Of a stretch of 7,542 nt of DNA, positions 1-5,866 are shown one piece after another. The stretch covers positions 1-7,542 of the forward strand of contig JAEWOQ010000536.1 of assembly GCA_023460875.1 (NCBI GenBank). The letters are read 5' to 3'. The notes under the pieces were generated by a model, which saw only the letters and a program-made list of their open reading frames with translations, did no database searches and was not told where the DNA came from. Made by a program: the position numbers and the translations under genes. Numbering within the stretch: the stretch's first letter is position 1; each line of letters begins with the position of its first letter. The DNA is from Pseudomonadota bacterium (lineage in GTDB: Bacteria > Myxococcota_A > Polyangia > Polyangiales > Polyangiaceae).

Positions 1-1519
1 CCGCGTTGTCTACGAGGTTCGTCAGCACCCGCTCCAGAGCGCGCCGATCCCCCCGCACCAACCCGGTGCCCTGGGCGACCTCCCAAACGAGGCTGACGCG
101 CCGCCGCTCCGCTCGCTCGGAGAACAGCTCGACCACCTGCTCGAACAGGGCGGCGGGGGGGACGCTCTCCAGAGACAAGCGGAACTGCCTCGACTCGATG
201 CGGGACAGGTCCAGCAGATCCTCCACGAGCTCTTGGAGCCGCGCCGCGTTGCGATCGATGATCTCGATGAAGCGCGGCGCCATGTCGGGCCGCGCCTCCA
301 CGGCGGCTTGCAGGGTCTCCGTCGCCGAGCGGATCGACGTCACGGGGGTGCGGAGCTCGTGAGAGACGTTGGCCACGAACTCACGCCGAATGTTCTCGAG
401 GCGTCGGGTCTCCGTGACGTCCACGAAGACGGCCAGCACGCCTCGCTGGTTGCCGTCCATGCGCGCAGCGCGCACGAGCAGCTGCCGCGGCTTGAGCCCG
501 GAGACGTTGATCTCGGCGGTCGAGGGCTCACCGGACTGGACCTCGTCGATCAGCTCCTTCAGCTCGGAGCTCCGCACGGCGGAGAGCAGCGTCTGACCGA
601 CCTCGTCGCCGTGGAGCAAGAGCATCTCCCGCAGCGCGGGGTTGAAGAGCGCGACTCGCCCCTCCTCGTCGAGGAACAGCACCCCCTCCCGCATGCTCTC
701 CAGGATCCCGCTGAGCCGATCACGCTCCTCGCTCAGGTCCCGCAGGGTCTTCGAGAGGCTACGGGCGAGCTGATCCAGAGCGCTCCCGAGCTCGGCGAAC
801 TCGTCGTCGCCCATCAGACGCGTGCGCATGTCCAGATCGCCCCCAGCCATCCGGCGCGCCGCGTTCATCAGCACCTGCGCCTTGCGGGAGGCCACCTGGA
901 CAGCGAGGGACGCCACGATCATGGCGATGGTCAAGGCTAGCCCCGCGGAGATGATCAGGGCCCGCCGCACGGGCCGCACCACGGTCTCGATGTCCGTCTG
1001 GGCCAGGCCCACCCGCGCCACGGCGACGTGCGCGTCCGGCACGGGCACGGCGGCATAGATCATATGGCGGTCGGTCGTCGTAGAGAACCGCTGGCTCTGG
1101 CGCCCGCGCCCGCCGAGGGCGTCCGCCACCTCGGGGCGCAGGCCATGGTTCTCGACCTCCGCCAGACCCTCGACGGGCACGACGGAGTCTCCGACGACCC
1201 TCCCGTCCTCGTCGATGAAGGTGATCCGCCCGCCCGACTCCTCACCGAGCTCGTCCGCCAAGGCGTCCCAGGCGACGACGTCGCCGGCCGCGTGGGGCGC
1301 CACGGAGGCTCGCGCCGCGACGAGCCGGGCGCGCACCGTGAGGTCTTCGCGGATGCGGGCCAGCGCGTCCTGCTCGATCTCTGCCCGCGCGTAGGCGTAC
1401 GCGACGAACACGGACAGGGTGATCAAGCCTAGGGCGATCAGGAAGAGCTTCGCCCGGATGCCCAGCCGCAGCCGCGCCGGCGGCGTCGAGGTCGGCGAGC
1501 TCGTCGGCACCTCGGTCAA
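1..1519 (-). CDS. PhoR-like membrane sensor histidine kinase (C-terminal end cut by window)
   Basis: This is an inner-membrane sensor kinase expected to autophosphorylate on histidine and pass the phosphate to the response regulator encoded just upstream. My translation gives 506 codons before the window edge. A membrane helix lies near residues 21-43, a periplasmic sensor segment near 44-186, a second helix near 187-207, then HAMP (about 208-260) and PAS (about 266-370). The HisKA domain has the H-box FVANVSHELRTP with phospho-acceptor His387. The frame runs off the window at the ATPase N-box, NLVDNA, so the G1, F and G2 boxes lie outside. This architecture, with VDVTETRRLE leading into the H-box, is typical of PhoR/ResE-type kinases. 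The start is either TTG at 1519 (overlapping the regulator's TGA as TTGA, with GGGGAA 9 bases upstream) or GTG at 1510 in the same frame. The signal sensed cannot be read from the sequence, and phosphate is only a family-based guess. Confidence 0.93.
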   Translation of the reverse strand, partial: MTEVPTSSPTSTPPARLRLGIRAKLFLIALGLITLSVFVAYAYARAEIEQDALARIREDLTVRARLVAARASVAPHAAGDVVAWDALADELGEESGGRITFIDEDGRVVGDSVVPVEGLAEVENHGLRPEVADALGGRGRQSQRFSTTTDRHMIYAAVPVPDAHVAVARVGLAQTDIETVVRPVRRALIISAGLALTIAMIVASLAVQVASRKAQVLMNAARRMAGGDLDMRTRLMGDDEFAELGSALDQLARSLSKTLRDLSEERDRLSGILESMREGVLFLDEEGRVALFNPALREMLLLHGDEVGQTLLSAVRSSELKELIDEVQSGEPSTAEINVSGLKPRQLLVRAARMDGNQRGVLAVFVDVTETRRLENIRREFVANVSHELRTPVTSIRSATETLQAAVEARPDMAPRFIEIIDRNAARLQELVEDLLDLSRIESRQFRLSLESVPPAALFEQVVELFSERAERRRVSLVWEVAQGTGLVRGDRRALERVLTNLVDNA

Positions 1520-2217
1520 GGCGGAGCTTCCCCGACCTCGCCCACGAAGCGGTAACCAACGCCGCGGACCGTCTCGATATAGTCGCGGGCGGCCCCCAGC
1601 TTCTCGCGCAAGCGCTTCACGTGCGTGTCCACCGTGCGCGTCGTGACGTCGGCGCGGATGCCCCAGACGACGTCGAGGAGCGCGGTCCGGGTCTGAACCC
1701 GGTCCCGTCGGTCGTACAGGGTGGCCAGCAGCTTGAACTCGAGGGCGGTGAGCTCGACCTCCTCGCCCCCCACCCACACGCGATGCGCCTCCCGATCCAA
1801 CACGAGCACCCCGAACTGCACCTTCGCGGAGACGGGCTCCGCGTCGGCGCTCGCCCGCCGCAGGATCGCGCCGATGCGCAGCATGAGCTCACGGACGCTG
1901 AACGGCTTGACGACGTAGTCGTCGGCGCCGATCTCGAAGCCCACCACGCGATCGATCTCTTCTCCCCGGGCAGTGAGCAGGACGACCGCGACCCCGTGGA
2001 GCGCGGGGTCTCCCTTGATCTGGCGGCACACCTCGAGCCCCGTGAGATCCGGCAGCATGATGTCGAGCAGCACCAGATGCGGCTTGCGAGCACGCGCGCG
2101 GCGGAGCCCCTCGCTCCCGGTCCCCGCCGTCTCCACCTCGTGACCATTTTGGGCGAGGTTGAACTCAATCACCTGCCGCAGATCGGCCTCGTCCTCGACG
2201 ACCAGAATGCGCGCCAT
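1516..2217 (-). CDS. PhoB/OmpR-family response regulator
   Basis: This 233-residue cytoplasmic DNA-binding regulator is the partner of the kinase encoded immediately downstream. The receiver domain (residues 2-120) shows the acidic pocket E8-D9-E10, phospho-acceptor Asp52 in LLDIMLP, switch Thr82 in LTAR and conserved Lys104 in KPF. The C-terminal winged-helix domain (about 132-226) carries the recognition-helix motif TRTVDTHVKRLREKL and ends with the usual GVGYRF hairpin. Length and order match the PhoB/OmpR family, and RELMLRI after KPF favours the PhoB/PhoP branch. The ATG at 2217 is preceded by GGAGACGAG, a ribosome site at slightly long spacing. The stop overlaps or abuts the kinase start, so the two are co-transcribed and probably translationally coupled. 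The divergent orientation towards the lipoprotein gene makes that promoter region a candidate target. Family assignment is secure. The exact orthologue (PhoB or another regulator) is not. Confidence 0.95.
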   Translation of the reverse strand: MARILVVEDEADLRQVIEFNLAQNGHEVETAGTGSEGLRRARARKPHLVLLDIMLPDLTGLEVCRQIKGDPALHGVAVVLLTARGEEIDRVVGFEIGADDYVVKPFSVRELMLRIGAILRRASADAEPVSAKVQFGVLVLDREAHRVWVGGEEVELTALEFKLLATLYDRRDRVQTRTALLDVVWGIRADVTTRTVDTHVKRLREKLGAARDYIETVRGVGYRFVGEVGEAPP

Positions 2218-2511
2218 GGAAGTCTCGTCTCCGCGCTGATTGGAAGTACTATTTCTCTCCGAACGGCACGGCTTACATCAACCACCAAGCCAAGCACCGT
2301 CGCCGAGCGATCGACGCGGCTCTAGCAGGATTTTCCACCTGCTTCTAGCGCAATCCCTTGTCGGCTGGCCCACCACCTAGTCATCACCTGAGCGCCTCCG
2401 CTGCGTCACCGAACCGACACTTCCTCGTCACATCGCCGGGACCGTCACCTTCCCCTGGTCCGGGATTTTCCGCTATGGGGGGAGTCGTCCATCTACGGAG
2501 AGGTATCCCCC
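2218..2511. promoter_or_regulatory. Divergent intergenic region between response regulator and OmpA-like gene
   Basis: These 294 bases separate the leftward regulator operon from the rightward lipoprotein gene and must hold both promoters unless transcription enters from elsewhere. The stretch 2238-2280 is less GC-rich than its surroundings. I see no convincing -35/-10 pair on either strand. Visible structure includes a small inverted repeat AGCAGG/CCTGCT (2324-2329 and 2338-2343) flanked by direct TCTAGC copies at 2321 and 2344. CACC-type direct repeats on an 11-base pitch lie at 2374-2410, and a hairpin reaches the lipoprotein start codon. No open frame with coding character was seen. Confidence 0.6.
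2374..2410. promoter_or_regulatory. Candidate OmpR/PhoB-type operator: CACC repeats on 11-base pitch
   Basis: CACCT occurs at 2374-2378 and again at 2385-2389, exactly 11 bases apart. A CACCG follows at 2407-2411, 22 bases further on. OmpR/PhoB-family dimers bind head-to-tail half-sites spaced about 11 bases, and such a regulator is encoded divergently from this region. The half-site does not match the enterobacterial Pho box, and short C-rich words recur by chance in this DNA. This remains a weak candidate. Confidence 0.2.
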
Positions 2512-2513
2512 AT
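2475..2513 (+). promoter_or_regulatory. Potential start-codon-sequestering hairpin before the OmpA-like gene
   Basis: ATGGGGG at 2475-2481 is perfectly complementary to CCCCCAT at 2507-2513, whose last two bases are the first two of the ATG at 2512. The 25-base loop contains the ribosome site GGAGAGG (2497-2503). If the transcript begins upstream of 2475, a 7-pair stem would hide the start codon while leaving the ribosome site in the loop. The pairing is seen in the sequence. Any regulatory role is inferred. Confidence 0.3.
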
Positions 2514-3384
2514 GAAGCTTCGATTCCCCACCCGCGCAGGGGCTGCCCTGCTCATCCCCACCCTCCTGGCCAACGTGCTCGCCGGCTGCGGCTACTCCGA
2601 GGAGGAGTGGCAGCACCAGCTCGACAAGTACAACCAGCTCGACAACCAGCACCAACAGGAGCGGGCCGCTCACGCCGCGACGCGCGCGGAGCTCGACGCC
2701 GCCAAGGAGCGCGTCGGCGCCCTCGCCGACAAGCTGAGCGAGATGGGCTTCAACATGGATGCCCTGAGCGCTCAGCTGCAGCAGACGGGCACCGAGAAAG
2801 AGCAGCTCGCCGCGAGCTTGACGGAGCTCCAGCAGGCGCTCGAGGAGTACAAGCGCCGAGCGGAGCAGCTCGAGCGCATCAAGACCCGCTTCGAGACCCT
2901 CCGGTCGCGCCTGCAGAAGCTCGTCAACATGGGCCTCAAGGTCGAGATCCGCCGCAACCGCATGGTGATCCGCCTCCCGGGGGACGTGCTGTTCGCGTCC
3001 GGGCAGGACAAGCTGCGTGACGAAGGCAAGGAAGTCATCGCCGCCGTGGCCGAGGTGATCCGGACGGACAAGGCCTTGCAGAATCGGTACTTCCAGGTGG
3101 CTGGGCACACGGATGACGTGCCCCTCAAGGGAGGACGCTTCGGCGACAACTGGGGCCTGTCCGCCATGCGCGCCCGGCAGGTGCTCCTCTACTTCATCGC
3201 TCCCGTGGACGAGAAGGAGAGCGGCGGTGGGCTCAACCCCAACCAGCTCCACGCCGCGGGTTACGGCGAGACGGATCCAGTAGGAGAGAACGAGTCGGAC
3301 GAGGGGCGCCAGGCCAACCGGCGCGTCGAGCTGGTGATCATGCCCGACGTCGAAGAAATGCTCGACTTGAAGGAACTGATCTGA
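2512..3384 (+). CDS. OmpA-family lipoprotein with coiled coil and peptidoglycan-binding domain
   Basis: This 290-residue envelope protein probably tethers a membrane to the cell wall. Residues 1-25 form a signal peptide ending in the lipobox LAGC, with lipidated Cys26. The residue after it is Gly rather than Asp, so outer-membrane sorting by the usual rule is plausible. Residues 30-135 are Glu/Gln/Ala/Leu-rich heptad-like sequence, predicted coiled coil. Residues 150-277 form the OmpA C-terminal (OmpA/MotB/Pal) domain, with GHTDD at 198-202, NWGLSAMRA at 213-221 and GYGETDPV followed by GRQANRRVEL near the end. Asp201 and Arg220 sit where the family binds the diaminopimelate of peptidoglycan. 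There is no N-terminal transmembrane helix of the MotB kind, so a flagellar stator role is unlikely. The ATG is supported by GGAGAGG at 2497-2503. No close partner is encoded on its strand except the sigma factor downstream. Confidence 0.92.
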   Translation: MKLRFPTRAGAALLIPTLLANVLAGCGYSEEEWQHQLDKYNQLDNQHQQERAAHAATRAELDAAKERVGALADKLSEMGFNMDALSAQLQQTGTEKEQLAASLTELQQALEEYKRRAEQLERIKTRFETLRSRLQKLVNMGLKVEIRRNRMVIRLPGDVLFASGQDKLRDEGKEVIAAVAEVIRTDKALQNRYFQVAGHTDDVPLKGGRFGDNWGLSAMRARQVLLYFIAPVDEKESGGGLNPNQLHAAGYGETDPVGENESDEGRQANRRVELVIMPDVEEMLDLKELI

Positions 3385-3514
3385 CCAGCCACGGACCCGG
3401 GCGCGCCGCTGCGGCCAGGACCGAAACCTCGGGGCCAGGCGGCGCGTACCAGGTCTGGTGTCTTACCTCGGCGTCGGTGGTCACGTCTCGGGGGGCGTAC
3501 TAGGACTGCGCCCG
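3385..3514 (+). promoter_or_regulatory. Intergenic region before the sigma factor, with weak hairpin and possible ECF promoter
   Basis: CGCGCCG at 3402-3408 is complementary to CGGCGCG at 3440-3446, with a 31-base loop and no T run. It is a poor intrinsic terminator for the lipoprotein gene. GAAACC at 3423-3428 followed 15 bases later by CGTACC (3444-3449) loosely resembles an ECF-type promoter, which would fit autoregulation of the sigma gene. The match is weak, and the region may partly be coding if the sigma factor starts at GTG 3458. Confidence 0.2.
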
Positions 3515-4141
3515 GTGGATGACGTACGAGCTCCGCCGGGCACCGGCTCCGCTCGGCAGGGTCCTGCAGGGCAACAGCCCGCGAAGGACCCGCCGCAGCA
3601 GGCTCCCGCCCAGGAGCTGATGGAGCGCTACGTCGACGGCGATGGCGACGCCTTCGAGCAGCTGTTCCACCAGGTGGCTCCGAAGCTCTACAACTACCTG
3701 TTGCGGCTGACCCGAGACCGGGAGCGCGCCGAAGATCTGGTGCAGGTCACCTTCGCCAAAGTCCACCGCGCCCGGGACAGCTATCTTCGCGGGGCCCCGG
3801 TGCTGCCCTGGGTGCTGGCGATCGCGCGCCGCTCCTTTTATGACGAGCGCCGACGTGCCAAAGCGAGACACGAAGACTTGACCTTCGATGGCGTGGTACC
3901 TGAACCCAAGCCGCAGCCCGATCAAGTGCCCATCGACGTGGCCGAGTCCCTCGAGCGGGCCCTCGCGCGACTCCCCGACAACTACCGCGAGGCCATCGAG
4001 CTGACGAAATTCACTGGCCTGTCCGTCGCGGAGACCGCGCAGGTCCTCGGGACCACCGAGACGGCCGTCAAGCTGCGGGTGCACCGCGGCTACAACCAGC
4101 TGCGGAGCGAGCTGGAGCGATTCCGGCGGGGGTCCCCGTGA
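3515..4141 (+). CDS. ECF-family RNA polymerase sigma factor (sigma-70 group 4)
   Basis: This alternative sigma factor should redirect RNA polymerase to a stress or envelope regulon. From the chosen GTG it is 208 residues long. A Pro/Gln/Gly-rich flexible leader (about 1-35) precedes sigma region 2 (about 36-118), which includes DAFEQLF, the core-binding DRERAEDLVQVTF and PWVLAIARRSFYDERRR. A short acidic linker follows, then region 4 (about 144-196) with LPDNYREAIEL and the helix-turn-helix SVAETAQVLGTTETAVKLRVHRG. No C-terminal extension is present. I prefer GTG 3515 because AGGA lies 9 bases upstream. GTG 3458 is in frame and would add 19 residues, and ATG 3620 is also possible but its GGAG is only 3 bases away. 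The stop overlaps the next gene by 4 bases (GTGA), so the putative anti-sigma factor is translationally coupled. Family assignment is secure. The regulon is unknown. Confidence 0.92.
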   Translation: MDDVRAPPGTGSARQGPAGQQPAKDPPQQAPAQELMERYVDGDGDAFEQLFHQVAPKLYNYLLRLTRDRERAEDLVQVTFAKVHRARDSYLRGAPVLPWVLAIARRSFYDERRRAKARHEDLTFDGVVPEPKPQPDQVPIDVAESLERALARLPDNYREAIELTKFTGLSVAETAQVLGTTETAVKLRVHRGYNQLRSELERFRRGSP

Positions 4142-4839
4142 ACTCCGAAGACTCGATCAGCGAGAGCCTCGCTCAGCTCCAGGCGCGCACGAACCTCGAG
4201 CCGTCGCCAGAGCTGCGCGCGGTGGTGTGCTCGCGCTGCACCAAGGATCTGCGGCCCCGACGTGGGTTGTCCCGCGGCGCTCGCCTCGCCTCGTCGGCGC
4301 TGCTCGGGGCCGGCACCGTGCTGCTGCTCTGGATCGTTGGTGCCCGCGGCCCAGACACGCTGAACGCCGTGCTCCTCGGGACGGCGGCCTGGGGTGGAGT
4401 GCTCGGCGCCGTGCTCCTGCTGGGGCTCGGTCGCACCGGGACCTGCCATGCCAGCGCGGGCGCCCGTTGGGCCATGCTGTTCGTCCTACCGATCGCCTTC
4501 TGCGGTGGTTTGATGTTCGTGAGCCAGCACACGCTGCCGATGACGGACTTCTTCCGCACGGAACAGGTCTGGCGCATCCTGCCCTGCGGCTCTTTGGCAC
4601 TCGGGATCGGCGCGCTCGTCAGCGGTGGCATCATGCTGCTCTGGCGCCGCACGGACCCGTTCAGTCCAGGGCTCTCCGGGGCGTTGGTCGGGCTGCTCGG
4701 CGGCTTGGTGGGATCGGTGGGCATCGGCTTCGCCTGTCCGAACGCCGAAGGGTGGCACATGGGCGTGGGCCATGGCCTCACCCTGGCCGCCCTCGTCGGC
4801 TTGGGCTGGCTCCTCGGCAAGCGGCTCTTGCCCCCGTGA
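4138..4839 (+). CDS. Six-helix membrane protein, putative NrsF/DUF1109-type anti-sigma factor
   Basis: This 233-residue integral membrane protein probably holds the adjacent ECF sigma factor inactive until a signal arrives. I count six hydrophobic segments, near residues 50-68, 76-98, 110-130, 147-168, 178-198 and 210-228, after a soluble N-terminus of about 48 residues. Helix number, size, linkage to an ECF gene and the C-terminal pattern (Cys200-Pro, then WHMGVGHG and a Gly-rich last helix) resemble DUF1109 proteins such as Caulobacter NrsF. In NrsF, paired cysteines matter for heavy-metal sensing, and Cys150 and Cys200 occupy comparable helix ends here. Unusual for the family is a CSRC motif at 31-34 in the predicted cytoplasmic tail, which could bind metal or be redox-active. 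The GTG start at 4138 overlaps the sigma stop by 4 bases. Membrane topology is firm. The anti-sigma role rests on context and pattern recognition. Confidence 0.8.
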   Translation: MNSEDSISESLAQLQARTNLEPSPELRAVVCSRCTKDLRPRRGLSRGARLASSALLGAGTVLLLWIVGARGPDTLNAVLLGTAAWGGVLGAVLLLGLGRTGTCHASAGARWAMLFVLPIAFCGGLMFVSQHTLPMTDFFRTEQVWRILPCGSLALGIGALVSGGIMLLWRRTDPFSPGLSGALVGLLGGLVGSVGIGFACPNAEGWHMGVGHGLTLAALVGLGWLLGKRLLPP

Positions 4840-4912
4840 GTGCCCGGCAGAGCGCAGGGCAGCTCGTCTTACCCCTGGAAGTGCCTTTCGGACGGCGGTT
4901 GTCCAGGAACGC
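4840..4912. other. Convergent gap with a possible weak bidirectional hairpin
   Basis: Two convergent genes end on either side of this 73-base gap. CCTGGA at 4874-4879 and TCCAGG at 4902-4907 form a 6-pair stem around 22 bases that contain a second small GCC/GGC stem. There is no T run on either strand, so this is at best a weak transcription stop. Confidence 0.25.
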
Positions 4913-5650
4913 TCAGGGCGTCGCAGGACTCGGCGTCGCGGGATTCGGCGTCGCAGGACTCGGCGTCGCGGGATTCGGCGGCGCGGCGCGGGGCGGTGGT
5001 GCCGGCCGCGCTGGTGCCGGCCGCGCTGGGGTGGCTGGCGGCCCTGGCGGCTGATCAGCGGACTCCTGAGGTGCGCGCAGCGCCGGGGGTGGCGGCTCCT
5101 TCAGGGGCGGGAGAGGTGCTCCTGCGGCCAGCTCTCGGGTCGCCTTCCAGGAAGAGTCGATGCGGTCGAGCTCGTAGATACGGTCGAGCTCGTCGCCGGG
5201 GACACCTACGGTGCGCACCCGCACGAACGCGTTCGTCGGGCTGCGCCGCAAGACCGCCGCTACCGATCGGGTCACCTCGGCGGCCTGCCGCCGCCCCTCG
5301 CAGCCTCCCTCCTGGCAAGCCTGCTCGTCTGCCTCGACCGCCTTCGCGAGCTCGCCCGCCACCAGCTGCTTCGCGATCGAGAAATCCGCAGTGGCCCAGC
5401 GCTGAGCCAGCTCGAACGCGACGCCCTTCTCGTCCCGGGTGCGGGCCTCCAAGGAGACCTCCTTGGGGGAGAGACTCTCTCCTGGCTCGTGGTAGTTGCA
5501 AGCAGCACGGCCGGCCGCCCACGCGATGAGCGTGGTCGCCGCGACGACGGTCAACATGCCCACGGTTTGGCGCGAGGGCGCGTTCAGCTGGTCTTCGGAC
5601 CACGTCCCCGACGTCGTACGGGATCTGGGCGAGCGGGGAGTTTCGCTCAT
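4913..5650 (-). CDS. Membrane-anchored protein of unknown function with Pro/Ala-rich repeat tail
   Basis: I do not recognise a family. From ATG 5650 the protein has 245 residues. A polar N-terminus (1-28) is followed by a single hydrophobic helix (about 29-50, ending at Cys51), then a globular-looking charged domain (about 60-178) with the pair Cys112 and Cys117 and the segment NAFVRVRTVGVPGDELDRIY. Last comes a tail (about 179-245) made almost wholly of Pro, Ala, Thr and Arg, ending in four alternating NPATP/SPATP units. The helix near the N-terminus suggests an inner-membrane anchor with the rest outside the cytoplasm. A Pro/Ala tail of this kind could span periplasm or wall. The high third-position GC on this strand supports real coding. 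The frame is open upstream to TTG 5731, and ATG 5665 is also available. None has a good ribosome site, so the start is uncertain. It is transcribed alone and convergent with the sigma/anti-sigma pair. Confidence 0.75.
   Translation of the reverse strand: MSETPRSPRSRTTSGTWSEDQLNAPSRQTVGMLTVVAATTLIAWAAGRAACNYHEPGESLSPKEVSLEARTRDEKGVAFELAQRWATADFSIAKQLVAGELAKAVEADEQACQEGGCEGRRQAAEVTRSVAAVLRRSPTNAFVRVRTVGVPGDELDRIYELDRIDSSWKATRELAAGAPLPPLKEPPPPALRAPQESADQPPGPPATPARPAPARPAPPPRAAPPNPATPSPATPNPATPSPATP
4917..4976. repeat. Tandem repeat: four 15-base units (two perfect 30-base copies)
   Basis: GGCGTCGCAGGACTC and GGCGTCGCGGGATTC alternate twice without a mismatch, so the exact period is 30 bases and the approximate period 15. 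On the minus strand each unit encodes NPATP or SPATP at the C-terminal end of the unknown membrane protein. Gain or loss of units would keep the reading frame. Confidence 0.95.
4998..5027. repeat. Tandem duplication of a 15-base unit
   Basis: GGTGCCGGCCGCGCT occurs twice back to back with no mismatch. It encodes the repeated ARPAP stretch in the Pro/Ala tail on the minus strand and lies 21 bases from the NPATP/SPATP array, so the tail contains two independently amplified units. Confidence 0.92.
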
Positions 5651-5715
5651 GGCGAGCGGGAGCATCCCTGGCAGTGGCGCCCCTGGCAAACGAAAAAAGA
5701 GCGGGGTGCGGAGCT

Positions 5716-5755
5716 GCCCAGCAGGCCCCAACCCCTTGCGGGGGGCCTGATGGGC
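5716..5755 (-). repeat. Strong imperfect hairpin, possible leader structure or attenuator
   Basis: GCCCA (5716-5720) pairs with TGGGC (5751-5755). After one mismatch CAGGCC (5722-5727) pairs with GGCCTG (5744-5749). After a 4-base bulge CCCC (5732-5735) pairs with GGGG (5740-5743) around a tetraloop. That gives 15 pairs, nearly all G-C, and the loop reads GCAA on the minus strand. T6 follows on the minus strand 17 bases beyond the stem, too far for a standard intrinsic terminator. Confidence 0.6.
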
Positions 5756-5760
5756 TCAGA

Positions 5761-5775
5761 CAAGCCTCAGGCTTG
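5761..5775. repeat. Perfect 6-pair inverted repeat with 3-base loop
   Basis: CAAGCC and GGCTTG flank TCA. It lies 5 bases from the long hairpin at 5716-5755. No T run follows on either strand, so it does not look like a terminator on its own. Confidence 0.7.
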
Positions 5776-5803
5776 CTCGCCAACCGCCCCTCTAGTCTTC
5801 TTC

Positions 5804-5815
5804 TGGTCGCGACCA
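5804..5815. promoter_or_regulatory. 12-base perfect palindrome, candidate operator
   Basis: TGGTCGCGACCA equals its own reverse complement. It lies midway in the divergent region, 52 bases before the ATG of the ABC-like operon, a position suited to a dimeric repressor. No known regulator motif was recognised. Confidence 0.35.
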
Positions 5816-5820
5816 ACGCC

Positions 5821-5834
5821 TTGCCTTTCGGCAA
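5821..5834 (-). repeat. 5-pair stem with GAAA tetraloop on the minus strand
   Basis: TTGCC and GGCAA flank TTTC on the plus strand, which reads as a GAAA (GNRA) loop in minus-strand RNA. GNRA loops stabilise short RNA stems, which favours a minus-strand transcript as the functional molecule if there is one. Confidence 0.4.
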
Positions 5835-5866
5835 ACCGTTGCTCGCTCTAGGATGGCCACCTCGAA

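Larger units (their letters stand above)
5651..5866. promoter_or_regulatory. Divergent intergenic region rich in inverted repeats
   Basis: This region separates the leftward unknown gene from the rightward ABC-like operon. It carries four symmetric elements within about 120 bases: a long hairpin at 5716-5755, a stem with a 3-base loop at 5761-5775, a 12-base perfect palindrome at 5804-5815, and a tetraloop stem at 5821-5834. Read on the minus strand, two of the loops are GNRA tetraloops (GCAA and GAAA), and a run of six T lies at 5698-5693. I see no clear sigma-70 promoter. The region may hold a structured leader for the minus-strand gene, an operator, or both. Confidence 0.5.

Noticed and set aside
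233..1432. Plus-strand open frames opposite the kinase
   Set aside because: They lack recognisable domains and arise from GC-rich antisense. The minus strand here encodes an unmistakable HAMP-PAS-HisKA kinase.
2218..2511. Classical Pho box upstream of the regulator or lipoprotein
   Set aside because: No CTGTCAT-like pair with 11-base spacing was found, so phosphate control is not supported by the DNA itself.
2512..3384. MotB flagellar stator protein
   Set aside because: The OmpA-like domain fits, but the N-terminus is a lipoprotein signal with LAGC rather than a stator membrane helix with the proton-channel Asp, and no motA-like gene is adjacent.
4874..4907. Inverted repeat as an intrinsic terminator for the convergent genes
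   Set aside because: Six pairs, a 22-base loop and no T run. Kept only as a weak possibility.
4227..5054. Plus-strand frame ending in Gly/Val/Ala repeats (GVAGFGVAGLG)
   Set aside because: It crosses the NrsF-like gene in the wrong phase, and the Gly-rich repeats are the antisense of the NPATP/SPATP array.
5651..5731. N-terminal extension of the minus-strand unknown protein to TTG 5731
   Set aside because: The extra 27 codons would overlap the long hairpin and T run and add no recognisable signal. ATG 5650 fits the protein better, though the start is not proven.
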